Shown here piece by piece: positions 33,751-43,269 of a stretch of 64,000 nucleotides of DNA. The notes beneath the pieces were generated by a model. The model had not been told where the DNA came from, ran no database searches, and saw only the letters and a program-made list of their open reading frames with translations. This DNA is from Aureivirga marina. Lineage in GTDB: Bacteria > Bacteroidota > Bacteroidia > Flavobacteriales > Flavobacteriaceae. Positions within the stretch are counted from its first letter, which is position 1. Each line of letters starts with the position of its first letter. The stretch covers positions 1 to 64,000 of the forward strand of contig NZ_JADPIB010000005.1 in NCBI RefSeq assembly GCF_015767265.1. Reading direction: 5' to 3'. The translations under genes and the position numbers were made by a program.

Positions 33751-36700
33751 ATGTTTAATAAAATCATCAAATTTTCTATACAAAATAAGCTAATTATTGG
33801 GCTGCTTACTTTTGCCTTAATTGCTATTGGAATTTATTCTATCAAACAAATTCCTATTGATGCTGTTCCTGACATCACAAATAATCAGGTTCAAATTGTA
33901 ACAAGTTCTACTTCTCTTGCACCTCAAGAAGTCGAGCAATTTATCACATATCCTGTGGAAATTGCTATGGCAAATATTCCAGAAACAGAAGAAATTCGTT
34001 CGATTTCTCGTTATGGTTTGTCTGTTGTAACTGTTGTTTTTAAAGATCATGTAAATATTCTTAAAGCTCGACAATTTGTTGCAGAACAAATTAAAGAAGC
34101 GGAAGAAGAAATTCCTAGTGAATTTGGAAAACCTACCATGATGCCAATCACAACCGGTTTAGGTGAAATTTATCAGTATGTTTTAACTGTTGATGAAGAA
34201 CATAAATATCAATATTCGCTAACAGATTTAAGAACATTTCAAGATTGGATTGTAAAACGTCAACTTGCTGGAACTAAAGGAATCATTGAGATTTCTACGT
34301 TTGGAGGAAAATTAAAGCAGTATGAAGTTGCTGTAAACCCAAGTTCTCTAAGAAATTATAACATTACAATTACAGATGTTTTTGATGCTTTAGGAAAAAA
34401 TAACCAAAATACTGGTGGAAGTTATATTGAAAAGCAAAACAATGCTTATTATATTCGAGCTTTAGGTTTGGTTAACAACATTCGAGATATTGAAAAAATT
34501 GTTGTTACAAATAAAAATGAAAAACCAATTTTAGTTAGAGATATTGCACAAGTTCGTATTGGAAGTGCTCCTCGTTTTGGTGCAATGACAATGGATGGAA
34601 AAGGTGAAGTTGTTGGAGGAATTACGTTAATGTTTAAAGGAGAAAATTCTTCTAAAGTAATTGAAAATGTCAAAGAAAAAATCGAAACGATAAAAAAATC
34701 ACTTCCTGAAGGTGTACATATTTATCCATATCTAGATCGTTCTTCTTTGGTAGATAGAGCAATTTCCACAGTTTCAACCAATTTAATTGAAGGAGGTTTA
34801 ATTGTAATTTTCGTTCTAGTTCTTCTTTTAGGAAATCTTCGTGCGGGAATTATTGTTGCATCTGTAATTCCTCTTTCGCTTTTATTTGCGATTACTTTAA
34901 TGAACATTTTTGGAGTTTCTGCAAACTTGATGTCGCTTGGAGCAATTGATTTTGGTTTGGTTGTCGATGGTTCTATTATCGTTGTAGAAGCTGTTCTTCA
35001 TAGACTTTATAGCGGAAAAAATAGAAAACTTTCACAATCTGAAATGGATGAAGCAGTTTTCAATTCTTCTTCCAAAATTCGTAAATCCGCTGCTTTTGGT
35101 GAAATTATCATTTTAATTGTGTATTTACCAATTCTTGCTTTAGTCGGAATTGAAGGAAAAATGTTTGGTCCAATGGCGCAAACAGTAAGTTTTGCAATTC
35201 TTGGAGCATTAATTCTTTCTCTTACATATGTTCCAATGATGAGTGCTTTATTCTTAAAAAAGAACATTGTAATTAAAGAAACTTTAGCAGATAAAATCAT
35301 CAATCTTTGTAAAAAAGTCTATTTTCCTGCATTAAAATTTGTTTTAAATCATAGCAAAAAATCTGTAGCAATTGTTCTTGGAATTTTTATTATTTCTGTT
35401 ATTGGTTTTAATCGTATGGGAGGTGAATTTATTCCAACTTTAGAAGAAGGTGATTTGGCGCTTCAAGCTAGTATTCAACCTGGAAGTTCGCTTTCAGAAA
35501 GTATAAAATATACTAATAAAGTAGAAAAATTAATTTTAAATAAATTTCCTGAAGTAAAACATGTAGTTTCTAAAATTGGAGCTCCAGAAATTCCAACAGA
35601 TCCAATGGGAATTGAGAATTTCGATATTATGTTGGTAATGAAGCCAAAAAGTGAATGGACTTCTGCTTCCAATCGTGAAGAATTATCTCATTTAATCAAA
35701 GAAGAATTAGAAGCAATTGTTGGTTTAGCTATAGAAGTTACACAACCAATTCAACTTCGTTTTAATGAATTAATCAGTGGTTCAAAAGCAGACATTGCTA
35801 TCAAACTTTTTGGAGAAAACAATGATATTTTAGCACAAAAAGCAAGTGAAATTCCTAGTTTAATTGGAAAAATTCAAGGAGTTGGAGATTTATCTGTAGA
35901 GCAAACAAAAGGTTTACCTCAGCTTTTAATTAAATACGATAGAAATAAATTGGCTCGTTACGGAATTTCTATTGCAGATGTAAATACAATTATTCGAGCA
36001 GCATATGCAGGGGAAACAGCAAGTACTGTCTTTGAAAACGAACGAAAATTCGATTTGGTTGTTCGTTTAAATGAACAAAGTAAAAAGGATGTTGTTTTAG
36101 AAAGATTATTTATCAAATCAAATACTGGAGCTTCTATTCCAATAAGTGAAGTTGCATCTGTTTCTTATGAAGATGGACCAAATCAGATCTCAAGAGAAAA
36201 TGCACAACGTAGAGTTACAATTGGTGTAAATGCTCGAAATCGCGATGTGGAAAGTTTGGTTTCTGAAATTCAAACTGTTTTAGATGAAAAGCTAAATTTA
36301 GCTCCTGGTTATTATTTAAGATATGGCGGACAATTTGAAAATTTAAACAAAGCAAAAGATAGACTTTCAATTGCTGTTCCTGTAGCACTTTTATTAATCA
36401 TTTTCTTGCTTTATATCACTTTTGGTTCGGTAAAATATGCTTTACTAATCTTTACTGCTGTTCCACTTTCGGCAATTGGTGGTGTTGCTGCACTTTATCT
36501 TCGAAATATGCCTTTTAGTATATCTGCTGGAATTGGGTTTATCGCACTTTTTGGTGTTGCTGTTTTAAATGGAATTGTATTAATAAGTTATTTTAACTCT
36601 TTAAGAAAAGAATATCCAGATTGGACAATTCGACAAATTATTGAAGAAGGAGCTTTAGTTCGTTTACGTCCAGTAATCTTAACTGCTGCTGTAGCTTCTT

Positions 36701-38058
36701 TAGGATTCTTACCAATGGCAATTTCAACATCAGCAGGTGCAGAAGTTCAAAAACCATTAGCTACAGTGGTTATTGGTGGATTAATTTCCGCAACTATTTT
36801 GACACTTTTAATCTTACCTGCTTTATATCAATTAATGGAATCAAAAATGTTTCAAAAGAAAAAATTAAATAAAAATTTCATTGCAATTCTATTTATTATT
36901 GGAGCTTCTACTTTTGTTAAAGCTCAAGAATCTCCGAAACAATTAACACAAGAAGAAGCTATCGAAATTGCTATAAAAAATTCTGTTGAATTAAAAAATG
37001 CTATTGCAAAAGTTTCTATTGTAAAAGCTGCAAAAACGGAAGCTTTTCAATTTGACGCAACAAAATTTGCGTATCAAAGTGTTGGAATTGCAGAAAATAT
37101 TGATGAAAATGAATTTACAATTCAACAAAATTTTGGATCTATTATTTCACAAATTCAACAAAAAAATGTGGCAAAAGCACAGCTTTCTTTTGAAGAGAAA
37201 AATTTATTAATTCAAACAAAAGAAATTGAAAAAAATGTTTTGACTTTGTATCATAATTGGGCAAATCAATATAAAAAATTAGAATTAATTGAAGCACAAA
37301 TTTTAATCGTTGAAAAAGTAAAAAAGATTTCTGATTCCTTTTTTAATGAAGGGGAAATCGGAGGTTTGGAAAGAGATTTATCTTTATTACAAACTGTAAA
37401 TTATCAAGCGCAACGCATAGAAATTTTCAATAATTTACAATTTTTAGAAGCAGAATTAAAAAATGTTTTGGTTATTCAAGAAAGTATTAAACCAAAAACT
37501 GATTCTTATAAAAGAAAAAAAACTCCTTCACTTGAGAAAGAATTAAATCCTGAATTTGAAGAGTTATTGGCCGCTAAAGTTTCAGTTGCAAATAAAAATG
37601 TGAAAGCTTCAAAATCGATGTTTGTTCCTCAACTAACAGCAAAATATATCAATCGAAAAAACACAAATGCAACTGGATTTAGTGGTTATGGAATTGGTGT
37701 AAATATTCCTCTAGATTTTTGGTCGAAAAATGCGAAAGTAAAACAAGATAAAATTAAAAAAGATCAAATTATTACGGAAACAAATGCTTCTAAAAACAAT
37801 TTAAAAAATAAAGTTTCACAATTGAAGCAGCAATTGATTTATATGCAAAAACAATTGGATGAAATGGATCCGAATATTGTACAAAAATCAGAGAAATTTA
37901 AATCGAAAATTCAAACAGCTTATAAAGAAGGAGAAATTGATGCTTTTGAGTTTTTACAGAGTTTTACGACGTATTCACAAATTATGTTGAATTATTTAGA
38001 TGTGATAAATAATTATAATCAAACAGTTATTGAATATTCTTTTTATGTTGAGGAGTAG
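33751..38058 (+). CDS. CusA/CzcA heavy-metal RND pump fused to TolC-like channel
   Basis: 1435 residues, against about 1040 for a normal pump. Residues 1-1035 are a complete heavy-metal-efflux RND permease: N-terminal helix, two periplasmic halves and twelve membrane helices. The proton-relay helix reads GAIDFGLVVDGSIIVVEA. At about 1043-1062 there is a signal-like hydrophobic segment (FIAILFIIGASTFVKAQ). Residues 1065-1435 are a CusC/TolC-type outer-membrane factor with long helices (EAIEIAIKNSVELKNAI, PQLTAKYINRK). Pump and exit duct would thus be made 1:1. With the adaptor at 38209 it forms a three-layer efflux complex for Cu/Ag or Zn/Co/Cd; the metal cannot be told. Confidence 0.88.
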   Translation: MFNKIIKFSIQNKLIIGLLTFALIAIGIYSIKQIPIDAVPDITNNQVQIVTSSTSLAPQEVEQFITYPVEIAMANIPETEEIRSISRYGLSVVTVVFKDHVNILKARQFVAEQIKEAEEEIPSEFGKPTMMPITTGLGEIYQYVLTVDEEHKYQYSLTDLRTFQDWIVKRQLAGTKGIIEISTFGGKLKQYEVAVNPSSLRNYNITITDVFDALGKNNQNTGGSYIEKQNNAYYIRALGLVNNIRDIEKIVVTNKNEKPILVRDIAQVRIGSAPRFGAMTMDGKGEVVGGITLMFKGENSSKVIENVKEKIETIKKSLPEGVHIYPYLDRSSLVDRAISTVSTNLIEGGLIVIFVLVLLLGNLRAGIIVASVIPLSLLFAITLMNIFGVSANLMSLGAIDFGLVVDGSIIVVEAVLHRLYSGKNRKLSQSEMDEAVFNSSSKIRKSAAFGEIIILIVYLPILALVGIEGKMFGPMAQTVSFAILGALILSLTYVPMMSALFLKKNIVIKETLADKIINLCKKVYFPALKFVLNHSKKSVAIVLGIFIISVIGFNRMGGEFIPTLEEGDLALQASIQPGSSLSESIKYTNKVEKLILNKFPEVKHVVSKIGAPEIPTDPMGIENFDIMLVMKPKSEWTSASNREELSHLIKEELEAIVGLAIEVTQPIQLRFNELISGSKADIAIKLFGENNDILAQKASEIPSLIGKIQGVGDLSVEQTKGLPQLLIKYDRNKLARYGISIADVNTIIRAAYAGETASTVFENERKFDLVVRLNEQSKKDVVLERLFIKSNTGASIPISEVASVSYEDGPNQISRENAQRRVTIGVNARNRDVESLVSEIQTVLDEKLNLAPGYYLRYGGQFENLNKAKDRLSIAVPVALLLIIFLLYITFGSVKYALLIFTAVPLSAIGGVAALYLRNMPFSISAGIGFIALFGVAVLNGIVLISYFNSLRKEYPDWTIRQIIEEGALVRLRPVILTAAVASLGFLPMAISTSAGAEVQKPLATVVIGGLISATILTLLILPALYQLMESKMFQKKKLNKNFIAILFIIGASTFVKAQESPKQLTQEEAIEIAIKNSVELKNAIAKVSIVKAAKTEAFQFDATKFAYQSVGIAENIDENEFTIQQNFGSIISQIQQKNVAKAQLSFEEKNLLIQTKEIEKNVLTLYHNWANQYKKLELIEAQILIVEKVKKISDSFFNEGEIGGLERDLSLLQTVNYQAQRIEIFNNLQFLEAELKNVLVIQESIKPKTDSYKRKKTPSLEKELNPEFEELLAAKVSVANKNVKASKSMFVPQLTAKYINRKNTNATGFSGYGIGVNIPLDFWSKNAKVKQDKIKKDQIITETNASKNNLKNKVSQLKQQLIYMQKQLDEMDPNIVQKSEKFKSKIQTAYKEGEIDAFEFLQSFTTYSQIMLNYLDVINNYNQTVIEYSFYVEE

Positions 38059-38080
38059 TCCTTCGACTATGCTCAAAACC
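38051..38080. repeat. Relative of the REP-like repeat, inverted
   Basis: On the minus strand it reads TTTTGAGCATAGTCGAAGGA, a variant of the flavobacterial TGAGC...TCGAAG element. It touches the 3' end of the pump gene. Confidence 0.4.
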
Positions 38081-38208
38081 TTTTGATTTATTTTAAGGAA
38101 AACCTAAATAAATTAAATAATTTATACTAACACAAGAGATAATGAATACACTTTTTAAAAGTGTGCTAGTTTTTAAAATAGAAATCAATAGATTAAAAAA
38201 TATAAAAA

Positions 38209-39453
38209 ATGAAAAAAGTAATTTGGATTTTAGCACTAGGAATCATCTTTGGTTCTTGTGGAAATAATTCGGAAACTAAAGTAGATTCTCATGATAAACA
38301 TGAAGAATCTGGACATAAAGATGAACATGAGGATCATAAAGACAATCATGAAGACGAACATGGAGATGAACATGAAGAAGGAAATGGAAAAGAAGTTCAT
38401 TTGACAAAAAAACAATTAGAAATTGCAGGAATTAAAACTGGAAAAATTGAATTAAAACCTTTACAAGAATCTTTGGTTGTAACAGGAGAAATTCAGGTTC
38501 CACCAAAAAGTAAAGCGACAGTTTATGCTCCTTTGGAAGCTTTTGTTGCAGAAGCAGATTTATTACCTGGTGATAAAGTGAAAAAAGGTCAAAATGTGGC
38601 AAAATTATCACATCCAAGTTTTTTACAATTGCAGCAAAAATATTTAAAAGCTTTTAATGATTTTAAACTGGCAAAACAGAATTTTGATAGAAAATCGAAT
38701 TTGTATAAACAAGAAATTATTTCCTTGAAAAACTTACAAGAAACTGAAGCAACTTATAATACTGCAAACGCAACTTTACAAAGTTTAAGAGCAAATTTAA
38801 AATTAAGTGGTTTACATCCAGAATCTATTGAAAAAAATGGAATTCAACAATCGATTTATGTAAAGTCACCAATTGATGGATATATCACAGAAAATTATGT
38901 AAATAAAGGAAAATATGTTTCGCAAAATGAGATGATGTATGAAATTATTGATACGGATCATATGCATGCAGAATTACAAGTTTTTGGAAAAGATATTTTT
39001 AAAGTAAAAAAAGGTTCGAAATTCGAGTTTAAAGCGAATGGAAATGATGAAATTCATATTGGAGAAATTGAATTAATTAGTAATAAAGTAGATGAAGAAT
39101 CAAGAACTGTAGATGTTCACGGACATTTTGATGATTCTACGGAAACATTAAAATCAGGAATGTATATTGATGCAATTATTTATGCAAATGATGCAAAAAA
39201 TGTTTATACAGTTCCAAATACAGCAATTTTTGAAGAAGCTGGAGAGAAATTTATTTTTGTTGTGAATGAAAAAGAAAAAAATTCATTTGTAAAAACAAAA
39301 GTAGAAACTGGAGTTGTACAAATGGATTTTACAGAATTAAAAGCAATTGAAGGGAATAATTTTAATGTTTCTATTATAACAAAAGGAGCTTATTATGTGA
39401 AAGGAGCTTTAATGCAAAGTACTGGAGAAATGGGTGGACATCACCATCATTAA
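38209..39453 (+). CDS. RND efflux adaptor lipoprotein (CusB/CzcB-like)
   Basis: 414 residues. Lipoprotein signal (LGIIFGSCGNN, Cys17), then a strongly His/Asp/Glu-rich stretch at 25-65 that likely binds metal. Next come barrel-sandwich halves (VTGEIQVPPKSKATVYAPLE, IYVKSPIDGYITENYVNKG) around a helical hairpin, and C-terminal GALMQSTGEMGGHHHH with four terminal histidines. It links the inner-membrane pump and outer-membrane channel of the preceding gene, 150 bp upstream. Confidence 0.88.
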   Translation: MKKVIWILALGIIFGSCGNNSETKVDSHDKHEESGHKDEHEDHKDNHEDEHGDEHEEGNGKEVHLTKKQLEIAGIKTGKIELKPLQESLVVTGEIQVPPKSKATVYAPLEAFVAEADLLPGDKVKKGQNVAKLSHPSFLQLQQKYLKAFNDFKLAKQNFDRKSNLYKQEIISLKNLQETEATYNTANATLQSLRANLKLSGLHPESIEKNGIQQSIYVKSPIDGYITENYVNKGKYVSQNEMMYEIIDTDHMHAELQVFGKDIFKVKKGSKFEFKANGNDEIHIGEIELISNKVDEESRTVDVHGHFDDSTETLKSGMYIDAIIYANDAKNVYTVPNTAIFEEAGEKFIFVVNEKEKNSFVKTKVETGVVQMDFTELKAIEGNNFNVSIITKGAYYVKGALMQSTGEMGGHHHH

Positions 39454-39483
39454 GCAAATTTTCTTGAAAAATATTTAAAGAAC

Positions 39484-39520
39484 AATCACACTGACATCAT
39501 TTGGCGTGGTTGTTTTTTAT
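39484..39520 (+). promoter_or_regulatory. Duplicated upstream motif, copy 1
   Basis: Carries TGACATCAwTTGGCGTrGT, found again at about 40173-40192 before the paralogous gene, in both cases roughly 50 bp ahead of the start. Confidence 0.5.
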
Positions 39521-39552
39521 TTTCGCCATGTACAACATAAAACCACAAGAAA

Positions 39553-40095
39553 ATGTCAGTGAAAGTCGATTATTACAAAGAATGTTTAGATGTTATGACT
39601 TTAGAAGGAAAGCAATTAGAATTTGAAGAAATGGAAATGGAGATGAAAGTTGATTTTTCTAAATATAATTCTGAAAAAAATTTAAGACAAATCAAATGGA
39701 GTGATTGGATTCATTTGTTTATTGCAGATTCATTTACAATTGATTTGTCTGAAAAAATTCCATCGGATACAACTTTAAAAACTTTGCAATATATATTAGA
39801 AAATACAGATCAAATTATTGAAAATATTTGTAAGAAAATCTGTAAAAATCAAGAACTGATTGATATTTATGATGCTAATTCACCTGAATTTTCTTATGGA
39901 ATTCCGACATATGAGAATCATAAATTAGCAACGAGACATTTTATGATTACTTCTTTACATATTTCTGAAAAAGAAAAAGATGGATTAAAATACTTCAGTT
40001 TTAAAGGAGAATGTAGTTGGGATTATGAACATGGAATTGGTTGTGTTCTTCATAAAGATGAAGTCTTAAAATTAGGAAGTTGGGATGTAGGATAA
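39553..40095 (+). CDS. DUF6985-like protein, paralogue 1
   Basis: 180 residues, cytosolic, acidic. It shares its layout with the next gene: WSDWIHLFIADSFTIDLSEK, GIPTYENHKLATRHFMI, and a C-terminal GECSWDYEHGIGCVLHKDEV. This resembles the DUF6985 group, whose members are found in accessory and immunity-like gene families in Bacteroidota. Function unknown. It has its own upstream motif and terminator. Confidence 0.65.
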   Translation: MSVKVDYYKECLDVMTLEGKQLEFEEMEMEMKVDFSKYNSEKNLRQIKWSDWIHLFIADSFTIDLSEKIPSDTTLKTLQYILENTDQIIENICKKICKNQELIDIYDANSPEFSYGIPTYENHKLATRHFMITSLHISEKEKDGLKYFSFKGECSWDYEHGIGCVLHKDEVLKLGSWDVG

Positions 40096-40112
40096 CGATT
40101 ACAAAATAGTAT

Positions 40113-40142
40113 AAACCATATCTAATTAGATATGGTTTTTTT
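40113..40142 (+). terminator. Terminator after paralogue 1
   Basis: AAACCATATCTAAT folds onto its complement and runs into seven Ts. Confidence 0.85.
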
Positions 40143-40242
40143 ATGCTTAAAATCAAAATATATTTCATTAGATTGACATCAATTGGCGTAGTGAATTTTT
40201 ATTTTTAAAACATGAAAATAATTAAAAATAAATGTTAGAAAA

Positions 40243-40818
40243 ATGGGAAAAGCTTCTAATTATTATGAGTTTATTATTGATGAAATAACTTCAGGAGAAG
40301 AAGGAGAATTTAAAGGAGGATATTCAGAATTTGAATTAGATGTAGATATTTTTTTGAAATATAATTCGAAGAAAAATTTAAAAAATGCAGAATGGGATGA
40401 TTGGCTAGAATTAAATATTTTAGATAATTATACAATTGATCCTTTTGAGAAAAAACCTTCCGATATTAGTTTAAAAACTATAAAATATTTCATTGAGAAT
40501 GAAGAGAAAATCATTGAAAATCTTTGTAAAGAAATTTGTAATAATGAAAAATTAATTGACATTTACGAGGAATATTCACCAGAATTTGATAATGGAATTC
40601 CGACGTATGAGAATCATAAATTAGCTACAAGACATTTTATGATTAATGGCGTAAATATTTTTGAAGAAGAAAAAAATGGATTTAAATATGTCGGTTTTAC
40701 AGGAAATTGTAATTGGAATCCAGAATATGGATTTGGTTGTGTTATTCATAAAGATAAAATCATGTTAATTGGAAATTGGAATGATGGTTATTATTTCAAT
40801 GATGGAGAAATCAATTAA
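40243..40818 (+). CDS. DUF6985-like protein, paralogue 2
   Basis: 191 residues, a tandem duplicate of the gene at 39553: GIPTYENHKLATRHFMI is identical in both, and the C-terminus NWNPEYGFGCVIHKDKIM aligns with the partner's. The duplication also includes the upstream motif and a similar terminator hairpin, so the whole expression cassette was copied. Divergence in the N-terminal third suggests different partners. Function unknown. Confidence 0.65.
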   Translation: MGKASNYYEFIIDEITSGEEGEFKGGYSEFELDVDIFLKYNSKKNLKNAEWDDWLELNILDNYTIDPFEKKPSDISLKTIKYFIENEEKIIENLCKEICNNEKLIDIYEEYSPEFDNGIPTYENHKLATRHFMINGVNIFEEEKNGFKYVGFTGNCNWNPEYGFGCVIHKDKIMLIGNWNDGYYFNDGEIN

Positions 40819-40830
40819 AATAAAATATAA

Positions 40831-40857
40831 AAAACCACATCTAATTGATGTGGTTTT
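40831..40857. terminator. Shared terminator
   Basis: AAAACCACATC pairs with GATGTGGTTTT around a 5-nt loop between convergent genes. Its sequence resembles the terminator at 40113. Confidence 0.85.
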
Positions 40858-40866
40858 TCGTTTTGA

Positions 40867-42258
40867 TTATTCTAAAATCAGTTTATCGAGATAAACCTCC
40901 CCTTCTCTATTTTCAATTTCCAGAAAATAAATTCCGTTTTCTAAATTTTGTAAATCAATTGTTTTATTTAAAACTTGATAATCACAAACTTCAGCTCCAC
41001 GATAATCGAAAACTTTAAAAGAAGCTATTTGTTCATAATTATTTATATAAATCGTTCCATTTGATGGATTTGGATATATTTTAAATTTCTCAAAAGCAGA
41101 TTCTTCAATTCCAATTTGTACAGGGATAAAATCCACCATAAAACTTATATCATGAGTTTTATTTAAAATATGATCCGTTACTTCTAATGTTACAAGCGTA
41201 TTTTCATGAATGATAGTTCCAGCTTCAGGAGTTTGAACAATTGTCAATTCTTCTTCTTGAGTAATTGTCATTTGTATTTGTTCCTCAGAAAGACAATTAT
41301 AATTTATGTTTAACAAATCTGAATAATCTGGTAATTGACTTCCTGCTCCCGCAGAATCTTCTACTAAAAGAATATCATCATCAATTTCATCAAAATAAAA
41401 ATCTGGCAAAATAAAACTATTTCCATTTAAGAAAACAGCGCTATCAAAAGCAGAATCTCTAGAATCAGCTATAACCATTTTAACATGGTATGTTTCACCA
41501 GGAATCACATTAATAATTGCTTCCATTGGCAAAGTTTCTCCACTATATTTTGATTCTGGAAGTTCATAATTATACCATTCTTGATTTTTTCCACCACAAG
41601 AAGTAGATTCAGGAATTATATTTGTTACTTGAACTGGAATATTTGTATTTGGAATTAAAGCAATATTTTTTCCACCTAAATCGATTAAAGCATCAGGAGT
41701 TGAGGAATCACCATCAATATCATAATAATTTGCAGAATCGATTCCTGGTCCACTTACAATTAAAGCAAATCCATCAGAATAAAAGCATTCAAAAGGTCCA
41801 TATTCATTAGAAGCAAATAAATATTCAAATCGAACTTCATTTAAATCAACTGGAGCAACAAAATCAAATTCAAAAGTTGTTGCATTAAAACTTGATTCTT
41901 CCGTGAAAATTTCTAAATCATTGTCACCCAACCAAGCTGGCGAACCAACACTTTGATCCGTTCCTCCAGCAGAACCTGTTGTTAGAACAATTCCATTTTC
42001 AAAAGGAAAAGGCGAACCATTTTGTCTTTCAAAATAGCCGTAACTCTTCTCAGAATCTGTATTTGTATAATTTGGATTCGACACGGAATTTGTAAAATTC
42101 ACTGTTATACAAGAAGTATTCGCAAAAATATCTTCTACTAATTGTTGTGGTGTGTAATTTTCTTCACCGTTTGCAAATGTTGAATTCACATCAACAGTTT
42201 GTGCTGATAAAATGGTACTAGCAACTAAAAAACTTAAGTTTAGTAATTTTCTTTTCAT
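40867..42258 (-). CDS. T9SS-secreted choice-of-anchor L protein
   Basis: 463 residues from ATG 42258, chosen because it directly opens the signal peptide (MKRKLLNLSFLVASTILSAQ); an earlier ATG at 42291 adds a non-signal leader. Residues about 25-275 match the choice-of-anchor L domain (GYFERQNGSPFPFENGIVLT, FLFASNEYGPFE-like YLFASNEYG, then AVFLNGNSF). The last 75 residues (FKIYPNPSNGTIYINNYEQI to YLDKLILE) are a T9SS type A sorting domain, so the protein is exported across the outer membrane and anchored or released. The ligand is unknown. Confidence 0.85.
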   Translation of the reverse strand: MKRKLLNLSFLVASTILSAQTVDVNSTFANGEENYTPQQLVEDIFANTSCITVNFTNSVSNPNYTNTDSEKSYGYFERQNGSPFPFENGIVLTTGSAGGTDQSVGSPAWLGDNDLEIFTEESSFNATTFEFDFVAPVDLNEVRFEYLFASNEYGPFECFYSDGFALIVSGPGIDSANYYDIDGDSSTPDALIDLGGKNIALIPNTNIPVQVTNIIPESTSCGGKNQEWYNYELPESKYSGETLPMEAIINVIPGETYHVKMVIADSRDSAFDSAVFLNGNSFILPDFYFDEIDDDILLVEDSAGAGSQLPDYSDLLNINYNCLSEEQIQMTITQEEELTIVQTPEAGTIIHENTLVTLEVTDHILNKTHDISFMVDFIPVQIGIEESAFEKFKIYPNPSNGTIYINNYEQIASFKVFDYRGAEVCDYQVLNKTIDLQNLENGIYFLEIENREGEVYLDKLILE

Positions 42259-42581
42259 ATTATAAATTTTAGATTTAACAATAAAAACCATTCCTATAGA
42301 ATTGGTTTTATTTTTTATTTTATAATCAATTTTTTATGAAATAAAAATATTTTACATTATCCGTTTCATGAAGTATAATTACAGAAGAATTCCAAAAGTT
42401 TAAGGAAAGTAATTTTCTTTTCATCTCATTTCAATTTTTATTTTTTCAAATATATGAAATGATATTTTATTATTTTAATACTATTTTAACATATTTTTTA
42501 ATTTATATATATTTTAGATAATTTCATTTTACTATTACATTAAAATTACAAATGACATTTCTCTTATTCTTTTAGATTTTT
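42259..42581. other. Intergenic, AT-rich, no gene seen
   Basis: Divergent upstream region of 334 bp. Apart from the -7 box at its right end I see no further structure. Confidence 0.4.
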
Positions 42582-42589
42582 TATGTTTG
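42582..42589 (+). promoter_or_regulatory. -7 box directly before the start codon; leaderless arrangement
   Basis: TATGTTTG fits TAnnTTTG and ends 3 bases before ATG 42593, the same spacing as at the Rrf2 gene. Confidence 0.45.
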
Positions 42590-42592
42590 AAA

Positions 42593-43183
42593 ATGAAAAA
42601 AATTAATGTCTTCAAAGAAACTCAAAACTATTTAGCAATTGGTTATATTTATTTGATTGTTTTAGGAATTTTAAGTGAATCTTTATATTACAATCAATTT
42701 GGAATTAACATTTTAACTTATTCCTCTATTCTAGATGTTTTAATCAGTCCAATTGCTAAATTAACTTCCAGTATTTTAGGAATTTCAATCTTCATTTTTT
42801 TAATAATTCTAATTTTCAGAACTCCAGAATATTTAACCAAAAAGAGAAAAAAAGAATGGTTTCAAAAAAGATTTAAATTCGAAGAAAATATTTCAGATGA
42901 AGAAATAAAAAATTCTCTTTTAAAAGTGTTTCTATTTATTTTTTCTATTGCTTTGATTGGATTTTATATTGGAAATGGCTTTGGTTCAGGAAGAAAAATT
43001 GCATCACTTGTGAAAGAAAAAGAAATTGAATATAAAGACCAAATCACTTTTACAAATAAAGAAACGAAGAATGTTTATATTATAGGAATGAATAGTGCTT
43101 TCATTTTTTATTTAATGGAAAACGAAACTTCTACACAAATTTCTCCAATTAATGGAAACATCAAAACAATCATTGATAATTAG
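42593..43183 (+). CDS. Membrane protein, three helices
   Basis: 196 residues from ATG 42593; an in-frame TTG at 42587 is part of the -7 box. Membrane segments are seen at about 15-35, 55-75 and 110-130, followed by a soluble C-terminal domain of about 60 residues (ITFTNKETKNVYIIGMNSAF). Not recognised. The layout resembles small signalling or stress membrane proteins, but no motif supports a function. Confidence 0.6.
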   Translation: MKKINVFKETQNYLAIGYIYLIVLGILSESLYYNQFGINILTYSSILDVLISPIAKLTSSILGISIFIFLIILIFRTPEYLTKKRKKEWFQKRFKFEENISDEEIKNSLLKVFLFIFSIALIGFYIGNGFGSGRKIASLVKEKEIEYKDQITFTNKETKNVYIIGMNSAFIFYLMENETSTQISPINGNIKTIIDN

Positions 43184-43269
43184 AATTTTACACAAAAAAC
43201 ATAAACAATAGTTTAACAAAACATCACTTGTTTTATGAGTAACTTTATTAGAAAGCTAATAAAGTCGGT

